64,000 nt of DNA, taken from UBA8437 sp963582065 (lineage in GTDB: Bacteria > Planctomycetota > Planctomycetia > Planctomycetales > Planctomycetaceae). The notes under the pieces are model-generated. The model made no database searches. It was not told the DNA's origin and saw only the letters and a program-made list of their open reading frames with translations. Location: assembly GCA_963582065.1 (NCBI GenBank), contig CAUZRQ010000011.1:15215-79214 (forward strand), in the 5' to 3' direction. Both the position numbers and the translations under genes were made by a program. This document shows, piece by piece, positions 1 through 8,326 of the stretch. How positions within the stretch are numbered: position 1 is the stretch's first letter; each line of letters starts with the position of its first letter.

Positions 1-341
1 CGGTGCTTGGGGGGGAGCTTCTGCAGGGCTTCCTCAAGCACGACATCGCTGGTCAGCACTCCCTGGTTGGTGGCCATGTTCTCCTGGACACCACCCTGGT
101 TGTCCTGGTCGGGCTGGAGCACATTCGAGCCCATCTGCAGAACGTAGAGGCGTGCCTTGGATTCGTAGAGTCGTGTGGCGGTGGCGTAGTAGAGTCCGCC
201 GAGAACGATGCTGATGAACAGCGTGCTGAAGAGAATCCCCCGGCGGATCCGCACGACCTGCAGGAACCGCACGATGGCCGCCAACGTTGCCGTTTGAGGC
301 TCGTTGGAGGTGGCAATCGGCCGTTCGGGGGATTGTGACAT
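1..341 (-). CDS. Wzz-type polysaccharide co-polymerase, N-terminal part only
   Basis: The reading frame runs off the left edge, so only the first 113 codons are present. It starts at the ATG whose complement is 339-341 (MSQSPERPIA). About 32 hydrophilic residues are followed by one membrane helix (about residues 35-55: GILFSTLFISIVLGGLYYAT) and then ESKARLYVLQMG, the typical start of the periplasmic Wzz/chain-length-determinant domain. The family controls chain length during exopolysaccharide polymerisation in the inner membrane, often fused to a tyrosine kinase; the C-terminus needed to tell is missing. It lies directly downstream of the Wza-like gene, consistent with a co-transcribed export complex. 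The family call is good; the exact subtype is unknown. Confidence 0.8.
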   Translation of the reverse strand, partial: MSQSPERPIATSNEPQTATLAAIVRFLQVVRIRRGILFSTLFISIVLGGLYYATATRLYESKARLYVLQMGSNVLQPDQDNQGGVQENMATNQGVLTSDVVLEEALQKLPPKH

Positions 342-362
342 GAGTGGTCGTCGGGGGGCGTG

Positions 363-1466
363 TTAGAAGAGCGGCGTGAGACTGGCACCGAGCCCGAAGC
401 GGATGATCTTGATCGCTTCGAGGACAATGGTCGCGGGGGTGTGTTCGACGGAGATGGTGTCTCGCGGCTGCAGTCTCAGGTTCTGACGGGCATCCGCCTT
501 GGCGTTGCTGAGTGAGAGTTGGATGATGGCGGTCTGTCCGCCGGTCCCGGGCACGGGCCGGATCACGTAGATCTTGTCGGCGACGGCCGAGGCGACTCCG
601 CCGGCCATGGCGATGGCATCGAGGACCCGCACATCGCGGGCGTTGGGGAAGTCGTAGCGGTTGGGCTTCTTGACCAGGCCCATGACGTGAATCGGTTCGG
701 GATCCCGTTTCTCGATCATCACCGTCGCCCCGTCGGGCACGTAGTGCGCCGCTGATCCACCTTCGGTTGCACGCACCAGGTTGATCTTGACCGTGTGAAA
801 GCCCTTCCCGTTGGCCTGGGGCACGCTGTAACCGGCCACCCGGACCGGGGCCGCGGTCTGACCTGCGTCGAGGCCGGAGTGCTTGATCTCGATGTTGCTG
901 CCCGCGTCGCTGGACAGGCCCCCGGCAGCGTAGATGGCTGCCAGCAGGCTGCTGCGTTCCCGCGAGAGTTCGTAGACACCCGGCTCCTTGACTCCCCCGA
1001 GCACCATGATGCGGTTCTTGAACGGCTGTTTCATCATGACGGTGACGTTGGGATTCCAGAACAGCCCCTTGTTGACGCAGGCGGCAGTGATCGCCGCCTC
1101 GGCCCCCTCGAGTGTCAGGCCGGCCAGGGGCAACTGGCCGATGCCCGGCATGTTGGCCATGCCGGTTCCGAGGTTGACCCGGATCGGCCACGTCAACGTG
1201 TCGTTGGTGGTCAGTCCCGAGGCGATGGTGATTTCGAGCACATCTCCGGCGGCGATGGACTGGCTGCCGACGGTCTGCATGGCCAGCTTGGTCCACTGCA
1301 CGGTCCGCGGGTTGTCGAGGACCGGTGCCACCAGTGAATCGGGCAGCGTGTCGGCGGTGTACCGCAGTCTCTCGGAGTTGGTCACCGCGCAACCGGTCCC
1401 GCTCAGAACGGTCGCCAGGCTGGCCAGCAGCCAGGCCGATGCGGGAAATGGGAGACGACGGGGCAT
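363..1466 (-). CDS. Polysaccharide export lipoprotein (Wza/poly_export family, SLBB domains)
   Basis: 367 residues with a lipoprotein signal peptide: a basic start (MPRRLPF), a hydrophobic stretch and the lipobox LSGTGC, giving an acylated Cys near residue 26. The mature part has the poly_export signature (AAGDVLEITIASG, about 72-84), followed by SLBB-type segments (RIMVLGGVKEPGVYEL and PIHVMGLVKKPNRYDFP). The family forms the outer-membrane or periplasmic channel for exopolysaccharide. It lies 21 bp upstream of the Wzz-like gene on the same strand, so the two are probably one operon. The start is chosen because it gives a complete signal peptide. Confidence 0.88.
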   Translation of the reverse strand: MPRRLPFPASAWLLASLATVLSGTGCAVTNSERLRYTADTLPDSLVAPVLDNPRTVQWTKLAMQTVGSQSIAAGDVLEITIASGLTTNDTLTWPIRVNLGTGMANMPGIGQLPLAGLTLEGAEAAITAACVNKGLFWNPNVTVMMKQPFKNRIMVLGGVKEPGVYELSRERSSLLAAIYAAGGLSSDAGSNIEIKHSGLDAGQTAAPVRVAGYSVPQANGKGFHTVKINLVRATEGGSAAHYVPDGATVMIEKRDPEPIHVMGLVKKPNRYDFPNARDVRVLDAIAMAGGVASAVADKIYVIRPVPGTGGQTAIIQLSLSNAKADARQNLRLQPRDTISVEHTPATIVLEAIKIIRFGLGASLTPLF

Positions 1467-1686
1467 GGGCAGGATTTCGACGTGGACCGCACGGACCAGC
1501 CGGGGTGCACAACGACCGCACGATCGTCGCGAGTTGGACAGGTGAAATCTGGGAGAAGCGGGAGACGGATCGAGGGCGGGACGGTAGGCCAGGGATCGAC
1601 TCGAGTCAATATGGTTTTGGGGTTCGTAGGGGGGGGCGGGATTTCATCTTGCAGCCGTCTCGCCATCCGACCTACGTTCCCGCCAC
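1467..1686. other. Divergent intergenic region
   Basis: 220 bp between the export lipoprotein gene (minus) and the APH-fold gene (plus). It should hold both promoters. It contains a G-rich stretch near 1630-1645, but no -10/-35 pair or inverted repeat stood out by eye. Confidence 0.4.
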
Positions 1687-2649
1687 GTGTCTGGTTCAAT
1701 AGTCCCGATCGCTGCAACGGTCGCCTGTTTGCTGCTGCTGCTGGTGTGGCAGCGGGTGCTGGTGGTGCGACTGGTTGTCGAACTGTTGCGTCGCCGCCGC
1801 GGCCGCGCGGTCTACCGACGAGGGGGCCGCAGACAGACGGTGCTGACCGCTGCGGAAGTCATCAAGCAACAGTTGCCGGCGGTGTCGGTGATCGAGGCCG
1901 AGAAGACCCGGCTGGCGGCTGCGGTCGCGAGCCGGACCGGGTTGTTCGATGTGCCCGAGATCATCGGCGGGCGACCCGAGGAGGGACGGATTGTCTTCGA
2001 ACGGATCGGCGGAGTGGTGCCGCTGTGGACCTGGCTGGTCGGTCGTCGCCACGCCGATGGTTGCGAAATGGCCGCACGCGCGGGTCGGGCACTGGCGGTG
2101 ATTCATGACTCGTTGAGATTTCCGGTGGACCTGGGTGAGTCGTTGGGGGCACCGTGGCGAGTGGAGAGCGGGTGCGTGGCCGGCGTGCCGATCACGCAGG
2201 ATCACGAAGTCGCTCTGCACGGCGATTTCAATGCCTGGAACCTGCTGGTTGCCGACAACGGTCGCAGACTGGTGGTCACCGACTGGGCCGGCTCGGACCT
2301 CTGCAGCCCGCGGGTCGTTCGGGGACCATGGGTCTTCGATGTGGCCTGGCTGGTGATCACCCTGTTCCGCAGTCGATTGGGCTGGATCGAGCGGATCGTT
2401 GACGCCGAGTCTTTCGCGACCGCGTTTCTCGCGTCCTATGCGGAGGCTCGTCACCTGCCCGAGGCTCCAGCCGTTTGCGGAGCTTATCTCGCGAGCCGAC
2501 TGGGGGTGTTGAGCCGTCCGGAGATTCGTGGACGACGGGGTCAGTGGTTGCGACCGAAGCTGGACATGGAGCGGCTGGAGCGGTTCGCGGTCGGACTGGT
2601 GAATTCCCACGGCGGTGCCAAGAGGATGACCCGCTCGAGTGCCGCGTGA
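1687..2649 (+). CDS. APH/choline-kinase-fold phosphotransferase-like protein with N-terminal membrane anchor
   Basis: 320 residues from a GTG start. Residues 6-27 are strongly hydrophobic and form a probable membrane anchor. The rest resembles the aminoglycoside phosphotransferase fold: the Brenner-type motif HGDFNAWN at 178-185 (catalytic Asp180, Asn185) and the metal-binding Asp199 in TDWAG. A clear glycine-rich ATP loop is not obvious at the N-terminus. It begins the plus-strand run of the exopolysaccharide locus, so a sugar, lipid-linked sugar or choline-like substrate is more likely than an antibiotic. The substrate cannot be named from the sequence. Confidence 0.68.
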   Translation: MSGSIVPIAATVACLLLLLVWQRVLVVRLVVELLRRRRGRAVYRRGGRRQTVLTAAEVIKQQLPAVSVIEAEKTRLAAAVASRTGLFDVPEIIGGRPEEGRIVFERIGGVVPLWTWLVGRRHADGCEMAARAGRALAVIHDSLRFPVDLGESLGAPWRVESGCVAGVPITQDHEVALHGDFNAWNLLVADNGRRLVVTDWAGSDLCSPRVVRGPWVFDVAWLVITLFRSRLGWIERIVDAESFATAFLASYAEARHLPEAPAVCGAYLASRLGVLSRPEIRGRRGQWLRPKLDMERLERFAVGLVNSHGGAKRMTRSSAA

Positions 2650-2757
2650 ACCGCCCGCGACGGACTCGTCACGTATTCCCCCTGTGCGGTGATTCTGCTA
2701 TCACCCCGACCCGCCTTTGGCGGTTGGATCGACCACTCCCGTTGCGCGCCTCGTCGC

Positions 2758-4068
2758 ATGTCGTCGGCCTCTGAAGCCCCGTCTCCCGCCACTCCGGTCA
2801 CTCCGGTTGTCCGGCCGTTGTCGTTGCGCCGGAATTTCGCGTGGATACTGCCGGCCAACCTGGCCTACGCCGCCTGCCAGTGGGGCATCCTGGTTGTCCT
2901 GGCCAAGGCGGGTTCGAAGGAACTGGTCGGATTGTTCGTGTTGGCCATGGCGTTGACCGCTCCGGTTTTCGTCTGCGCGAGCCTGAAACTGCGAGAGATC
3001 CAGGCCACCGACCGGACCGGTCAGTTTCGCTTCGGCGACTATCTCGGCCTGAGACTGCTCTCGACCGTGCTGGCCCTGGGCGGCGTGGCCGTCATCGGCT
3101 GGGGCACCGGGTATCGCCAGGCAGCCCTCCTGGCAGTGTTGTTGATCGGGGTGGCCAAGGGCATCGAGTCGATTTCGGACGTGATCTACGGGTTGCTGCA
3201 GCAGCACGAGCGAATGGACCGGGTGGCCCACAGCCGGGCTGCTCACGGCCTGGCCACGTTGGCGGGTGTCGGATTCGGGGTGCAGGTGACCGGGGACGTT
3301 GTTGGTGCAACGGGGGGGCTGGTGCTGGCGCGGTTGCTGGTGCTGGTCGCCTGCGATCTGCCCCTGGCCTGCTGGATCGTCGGATCCGGCCAACTCGCTC
3401 GTCTCCGACCGAACTTCTCGTTGCAGCCGCTGCGTCGCCTGTCTCTGTTGGGACTGCCGTTGGCGGGGACAACCCTGTTGACGTCCCTGGAGATCAATAT
3501 CCCGCACTACTTCGTCGCGACAAGCCTGAGTGTTGCCGATCTGGGTGTGTTTGGTGCGATCGCCGCGCTGATCACCGCCGGGGGAATCTTCACCCGGGCG
3601 ACGAACCAGGTTGCCAGTCCGCGGTTGGCCGCGATGTTCCACGACGGCGATCTTGCGGGTTTCCGTCGGCTGCTGGGTCGCATGCTTGCCGCCTATCTTG
3701 TACTGGGAATCGCCGGTGTGGCGATGGTCCCATTGCTGGGGCATTGGTTGCTGACGTTCCTGTTCCGTGCCGAGTACGCCGTTCATACCGACCTGCTGCT
3801 GGTGGTGATGTGTGCCGCGGCGGTGGCTTACCAGGCCGGGGCGTTGACCACGGCGATGATTGCGATCCGGGTCATCCAGCGTCAGCTTCCCTTGCGAATG
3901 TTCACCGCAGCGACGTCATTGGTGGCCTGCGTGGTGCTGGTACCGGTCTACGGCATCCGCGGAGCGGCCCTGGCCCTGGTTGTCGCAAAGTTGCCGTTCG
4001 TGATCGCCTCGTTGGTCATCGTGTTCCGTGAAACACGTTCTCGCGTCACCGAAGCGGAGGTGGTGTGA
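2758..4068 (+). CDS. Wzx-like flippase (MOP superfamily)
   Basis: About 436 residues, almost entirely hydrophobic segments, in the MOP exporter pattern (12-14 helices); it has LALVVAKLPFVIASLVIVF near the C-terminus and charged short loops. Wzx proteins flip undecaprenyl-linked repeat units across the inner membrane. The ATG at 2758 (MSSASEAPSP) is preferred because the frame upstream to 2689 encodes an unlikely leader; either start leaves the membrane part intact. The stop is one base before the ATG of the downstream amidotransferase gene, so the two are translationally coupled. Confidence 0.8.
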   Translation: MSSASEAPSPATPVTPVVRPLSLRRNFAWILPANLAYAACQWGILVVLAKAGSKELVGLFVLAMALTAPVFVCASLKLREIQATDRTGQFRFGDYLGLRLLSTVLALGGVAVIGWGTGYRQAALLAVLLIGVAKGIESISDVIYGLLQQHERMDRVAHSRAAHGLATLAGVGFGVQVTGDVVGATGGLVLARLLVLVACDLPLACWIVGSGQLARLRPNFSLQPLRRLSLLGLPLAGTTLLTSLEINIPHYFVATSLSVADLGVFGAIAALITAGGIFTRATNQVASPRLAAMFHDGDLAGFRRLLGRMLAAYLVLGIAGVAMVPLLGHWLLTFLFRAEYAVHTDLLLVVMCAAAVAYQAGALTTAMIAIRVIQRQLPLRMFTAATSLVACVVLVPVYGIRGAALALVVAKLPFVIASLVIVFRETRSRVTEAEVV

Positions 4069-4069
4069 C

Positions 4070-5944
4070 ATGTGTGGGTTCGCCGGGCTCCAACGGATCG
4101 ACATCGGCCATGCCGAATTCCTCGACGGCGGCACGATGGCCGAGTCACTGGCACACCGTGGCCCTGATGCGTCCGGAACTTGGAAGTGTCCCGGCGGGAA
4201 ATTTGAACTGGGGTTTCGTCGATTGGCGATCCGCGATCTCGACCCGCGGGCGAACCAGCCGATGGTCTCGGCCAGCGGCCGCACGGTGCTGGTCTTCAAC
4301 GGCGAGATCTACAACACCGAAGAACTGGTCGCCCGTTTCTGTCCCGGAGTTGCCCTGAGGACGACCAGCGACAGCGAGGTGCTGCTGGAGGCCTTCGACC
4401 GGTGCGGCCCGGACGTGCTGGATGAGGTCAACGGCATGTTCGCCGTCGTGTTCTACTGCATCAAATCGGGGACCGCCTGGCTCGCACGCGACGCGGCCGG
4501 CAAGAAGCCGCTCTATCTCTACCAGGCAGCGGGGTACGTCGCGTTCGCCTCGGAACTGCGGGCTTTCACCGGCCTGCCGCTGCATCCCGATCCGAGCCGC
4601 GTGCCGTTTTTCCTGCATTTCGGGTACATCCCGGCTCCCGACACCTTCTACCGCAACGTTTCCCAGTTGCGGCCCGGCGAGAGGGTCAAACTGCGTGAGG
4701 GACGAGTCGTGGCGAGGCATCGATTCCACGATCCGCTTTCGTGGTCGTGGGGTTCGCAGCCGTCGGTCGATCTCGAGGAGATCCAGGCACTGGTCGATGA
4801 TGCGGTCGTGCGGCGGACCGTCAGCGACGTTCCGGTGGGGACGTTTCTGTCGGGTGGCGTCGACTCGTCGCTGGTCGCCGCTTCGCTGGCGTCGGCGGGT
4901 CGTGATGACCTGCCGTCGTTCACGGTGTCTTTCGATGAACCTCGTTTCAACGAGGGCCCGCAGGCCGCTGCGGTAGCGGCCCAACTGGGCCTGCCTCACC
5001 GTGACATCCGCGTGCGGCTTGACCAACTGCCCGAGTTGGTCGACGACTACCTGGACTGTTACGAGCAACCCTACGCCGACACCTCGGGACTGCCGACGAT
5101 GTTGCTGTGCCGCGAGGTCCGACAGCACGTGCGGGTGGCGTTGTGTGGAGACGGCGGGGACGAATGTTTCGGCGGTTACGCTCGCTACGGCTGGTTCCGT
5201 CGGGCCCTGGCTGCCGGGAGGTGGCCGGGGGTGTTCCGCGCGGTTGCGGGCTGGCTGGCCCGAGGCTGCGATCGCCGTCGGGGCAACCGGATCGCCCGTT
5301 GGCTGGAGCGGCGGGACCCGGCAGGGTTGTACGCCGAGATCCTGCGAGGCTGGCATGCCACGTCGCTGGCCCGGCTGATTCCCGATGTTGCCGGTGCCGA
5401 CGAGGCCCCGGTGCAACTGGTCCGCGATGTCTTCGGACGGGTCGATGCGGATCCGCTTTCGCAGGCCGCGGCCTTCGATGTCGCCCACTACATCCCCGAT
5501 GACCTGCAGGTGAAGGTCGACCGCGCCTCGATGAGATACGGGCTGGAAGTCCGCTGCCCGTTGCTGGACCGCCGGGTGATGTCCTTCGGTGCCAGGTTGT
5601 CGACATCGGTCCGGATGGGCGGCGGGCCCAAGAGTGTGCTGCGGAACGTGCTCGCACGCCGCCTGCCTCGGAAGTTGTTCGAGCGACCCAAGTCCGGATT
5701 CGACGTCCCGTTGAACGAGTGGCTGTCCGGCCCGCTGCGCGAGCGCGTGTCCGATGCGCTCCGGGCCCAGGCGTTCCGGGAATGCGGCTGGTTGGAGATG
5801 CGGACGGTGCGGGAGGTCGAGCAGGCCTTCCTCCGCGGACACGCCGAGCATGCCGGTGGGATCTGGAAACTGTTTCTGTTGTCGGAGATGCTGCAGAGGG
5901 CCTCGACGGGCTCACTGCGGCAGCCGGTGGGGAGGGCCGCGTGA
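4070..5944 (+). CDS. asnB: Asparagine synthase (glutamine-hydrolysing)-type amidotransferase, copy 1
   Basis: 624 residues. The start is fixed by the family: the N-terminal nucleophile Cys2 must follow the initiator Met, giving MCGFAG at 4070. The N-terminal class II glutaminase domain has FNGEIYN. The C-terminal synthetase domain has the PP-loop SGGVDSS at about residue 262 and CGDGGDE further on. In exopolysaccharide loci such enzymes are thought to amidate sugar carboxylates rather than make free asparagine. That role is inferred here from position, between the flippase and the polymerase-like gene, and from a second copy 4 kb away. Confidence 0.87.
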   Translation: MCGFAGLQRIDIGHAEFLDGGTMAESLAHRGPDASGTWKCPGGKFELGFRRLAIRDLDPRANQPMVSASGRTVLVFNGEIYNTEELVARFCPGVALRTTSDSEVLLEAFDRCGPDVLDEVNGMFAVVFYCIKSGTAWLARDAAGKKPLYLYQAAGYVAFASELRAFTGLPLHPDPSRVPFFLHFGYIPAPDTFYRNVSQLRPGERVKLREGRVVARHRFHDPLSWSWGSQPSVDLEEIQALVDDAVVRRTVSDVPVGTFLSGGVDSSLVAASLASAGRDDLPSFTVSFDEPRFNEGPQAAAVAAQLGLPHRDIRVRLDQLPELVDDYLDCYEQPYADTSGLPTMLLCREVRQHVRVALCGDGGDECFGGYARYGWFRRALAAGRWPGVFRAVAGWLARGCDRRRGNRIARWLERRDPAGLYAEILRGWHATSLARLIPDVAGADEAPVQLVRDVFGRVDADPLSQAAAFDVAHYIPDDLQVKVDRASMRYGLEVRCPLLDRRVMSFGARLSTSVRMGGGPKSVLRNVLARRLPRKLFERPKSGFDVPLNEWLSGPLRERVSDALRAQAFRECGWLEMRTVREVEQAFLRGHAEHAGGIWKLFLLSEMLQRASTGSLRQPVGRAA

Positions 5945-7146
5945 ATCCCTCGTCGTCGACCGGTTCGCTGCAGAGGTTCTTCGCGACAGCGGCATTGTTC
6001 CTGCTGCCGTTTCCGGCACTGAACTTCGGGGTCAGCTTCACCATCGCCGATGTCTTCCTGGTGGCGGCGGTCCTCCTGAACGCTCCCCGGCTGCTCCAGT
6101 TGCAGGGATTCCAGGTTCCCTTCCTGCTGGCACTGCCCCTGTTCGTGCTCTCCACCCTGTTCGACCCGGACGGGGGGATGGTCCAGTTGATCCAGGTGTT
6201 CTACATCTGGGGCTTCGTCCTGCCGTTCGGGTGGGTTGCCTTTGTCGGACTGCCGGTTCGCCGGATCGTTGTCGTGGTCCTGGCTGCGGCGGTGACCAAC
6301 TCGTTGATCGCGGTCGGGCAGGGGGCCGGCTACCTGCCGGAACTGGGGAACCAGCGGGTCATCGTGTTCAACTCGGGGTTTTCACGGGCTGCCGGCCTGT
6401 GCCTGAAATGCAACTCCCTGGTGATGAGCCTGACGCCGTGCCTGTTGCTGATTCCCTGCCTGTGGAAGGTCGTGACCAGGATCGGCGTTCTGCTGGTGTT
6501 GATTCTCGGCCTGTTGGCGGCGGTGTCCAAGTCGATCATCTTCGCGGCGCCCGGCGTGCTCTGGTACCTCTGGCACGAACCCCGGCGTCGACAGGTCGCC
6601 GTGTGGCTGGTCGTGCTCGGCATGGGATGGACGTTGGTCAGCGAGGGGGCCGGTGGAGTGACCGATCTCTGGTATCGCTTCGGTGACCTGGTCACCAAGC
6701 GTGCCGACCGGTTGGAGGATTCGATCGACAACCGGCTCGAGCTGATAGACGTCTCGATGAACTACGCATCGGAGGTCCTGCTGCTGGGATATGGCCCCGC
6801 GGGAGCCCATGCCCATGTTTCGGAGATGACCAACAACACCGTGCACGTGTATTACCTGGGCGTGATCCTGGCCGGTGGTCTGCCGGCGGCGTTGCTGTGC
6901 TTCCTGGGAATGGGGCTGGTTGTCCGCGGCCTGTGGAAGCACCGGCAGCGGCACATGGCCGCCTACGTGCTGACCCACCTGCTGGCCCTGACGGTGATGA
7001 CCGCGCTGCTGGTCAGCTTCCAGGCCCTGCCGATCCTGGTCGGCGGTGCCGTGCTGGCCCAGGTCTCCCAGGCGGTTCCCTCGGAGCTCCCTCGTCTCGC
7101 GTGGTCGTCCCACGCGTCCTCGCTGACCTGGAGCAGTCACAGATGA
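5941..7146 (+). CDS. O-antigen polymerase-like integral membrane protein (Wzy-like)
   Basis: 401 residues from the GTG at 5941, which overlaps the preceding stop (GTGA). The frame is open further upstream, but that part lies inside asnB. About ten hydrophobic helices are present, with a larger loop around residues 240-300 (RFGDLVTKRADRLEDSIDNR) followed by GYGPAGAHAHVSEMTNN, the place where Wzy/ligase proteins have their functional periplasmic loop. The family joins repeat units at the periplasmic face. Sequence conservation in this group is low, so the call rests on topology and on lying between flippase and glycosyltransferase genes. Confidence 0.66.
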   Translation: MNPSSSTGSLQRFFATAALFLLPFPALNFGVSFTIADVFLVAAVLLNAPRLLQLQGFQVPFLLALPLFVLSTLFDPDGGMVQLIQVFYIWGFVLPFGWVAFVGLPVRRIVVVVLAAAVTNSLIAVGQGAGYLPELGNQRVIVFNSGFSRAAGLCLKCNSLVMSLTPCLLLIPCLWKVVTRIGVLLVLILGLLAAVSKSIIFAAPGVLWYLWHEPRRRQVAVWLVVLGMGWTLVSEGAGGVTDLWYRFGDLVTKRADRLEDSIDNRLELIDVSMNYASEVLLLGYGPAGAHAHVSEMTNNTVHVYYLGVILAGGLPAALLCFLGMGLVVRGLWKHRQRHMAAYVLTHLLALTVMTALLVSFQALPILVGGAVLAQVSQAVPSELPRLAWSSHASSLTWSSHR

Positions 7147-8324
7147 CAGCTCGCCGCATCCTGCACGTGATCAACAACCTGAATCTCGGGGGGGCCGAGA
7201 TGATGTTGGTGCGATTGCTGGACCGGCTCGATCGGGATCGCTGGTCACCGCATGTCGTTTCGTTGATTGGGGGCGGCCCGGCCTCCGAGAGCCTGGAGTC
7301 GATCGGCGTACCGGTGACGTTCATCGGCATGCGACGTGGGCTCCCCGGCCCATCGAGCCTGGTGCGGCTGCTGCGTTCGGTGCGGGCGTCAGCGCCCGAC
7401 CTGGTCCAGACCTGGCTGTATCACTCGGACCTGCTCGGGGGACTGGCCACACGACTGGCCCGGCCGGGCGTGCCGTTGGTCTGGAACCTGAGGATGAACG
7501 GGCCGACGCGAGGCCGGGACAAGCTGACCACCTGCTGGACGGCCCGGGCCTGCGCGGCGCTGTCGGGGTGGATGCCCGAGAGGATCGTCGTCAACTCGTG
7601 TGCCGGACGGGATGTTCACCGGGACCTCGGCTACGACGCCGGGCGGCTGGAGGTGATTCCCAACGGGTTCGACACGGATCGATTTGGACCGTCCGAAGAG
7701 TCTCGCCGGGCGCTGCGACGGGAACTCGGTGTTCCCGCCGACACCCGGCTGATCGGCATGGCCGCGCGGTGGGATCCGCTGAAGGACTTCGAGACGGCGC
7801 TGGCGGCGGCGGCGGTGCTGATGGCCCGACACGCCGACCTGCACGTGTTGATGTGCGGGAACGGCGTCGATGGCGACAACACGGAGCTGAGGAAGCTGGC
7901 CGTGGAGTCCGGTTGTGGAGAGCGGCTGCACCTGGTGGGACGCCGGGACGACATGCCCGCCTGGCAGGCCGCACTCGACGTGGCTTTCCTGGCATCTCAC
8001 ACCGAGGGCCTGCCCAACACCATGGGTGAGGCGATGGCATGCGGGGTGCCCTGTGTCGTGACCGATGCGGGGGGGTCGGCCCAACTGGTGGGATCTGTCG
8101 GCCGAGTCGTCCGCGTGGGAGGTGCCGGCGAGCTGGCTGGTGGGATCGAGGAGTTTCTGCAGATGACGGCCGTTGAGCGGCAACGGATCGGAGACGCCGG
8201 CCGACGGCGGATCATCGAGGAATTCAGCCTGGAGCGGATGGTCGGACGTTTCGAGCTGTTGTGGGATGACGTGCTGGGCCTCGCGCCCCGGCAGGACCAG
8301 CAGATCACCGAGCAGGCCGCCTGA
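7143..8324 (+). CDS. Glycosyltransferase family 4 (GT-B fold)
   Basis: 393 residues. The ATG at 7143 overlaps the upstream stop (ATGA). The N-terminal domain begins RILHVINNLNLGGAEMMLVRL, a classic GT4 acceptor-domain start with the GGAE motif. The C-terminal domain has VIPNGFDTDRF near residue 175, GMAARWDPLKDFE, and the donor-binding signature HTEGLPNTMGEAMACGVP ending near residue 300. It should add one sugar to a lipid-linked repeat unit at the cytoplasmic membrane face. Donor and acceptor cannot be deduced. Confidence 0.86.
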   Translation: MTARRILHVINNLNLGGAEMMLVRLLDRLDRDRWSPHVVSLIGGGPASESLESIGVPVTFIGMRRGLPGPSSLVRLLRSVRASAPDLVQTWLYHSDLLGGLATRLARPGVPLVWNLRMNGPTRGRDKLTTCWTARACAALSGWMPERIVVNSCAGRDVHRDLGYDAGRLEVIPNGFDTDRFGPSEESRRALRRELGVPADTRLIGMAARWDPLKDFETALAAAAVLMARHADLHVLMCGNGVDGDNTELRKLAVESGCGERLHLVGRRDDMPAWQAALDVAFLASHTEGLPNTMGEAMACGVPCVVTDAGGSAQLVGSVGRVVRVGGAGELAGGIEEFLQMTAVERQRIGDAGRRRIIEEFSLERMVGRFELLWDDVLGLAPRQDQQITEQAA

Positions 8325-8326
8325 TC

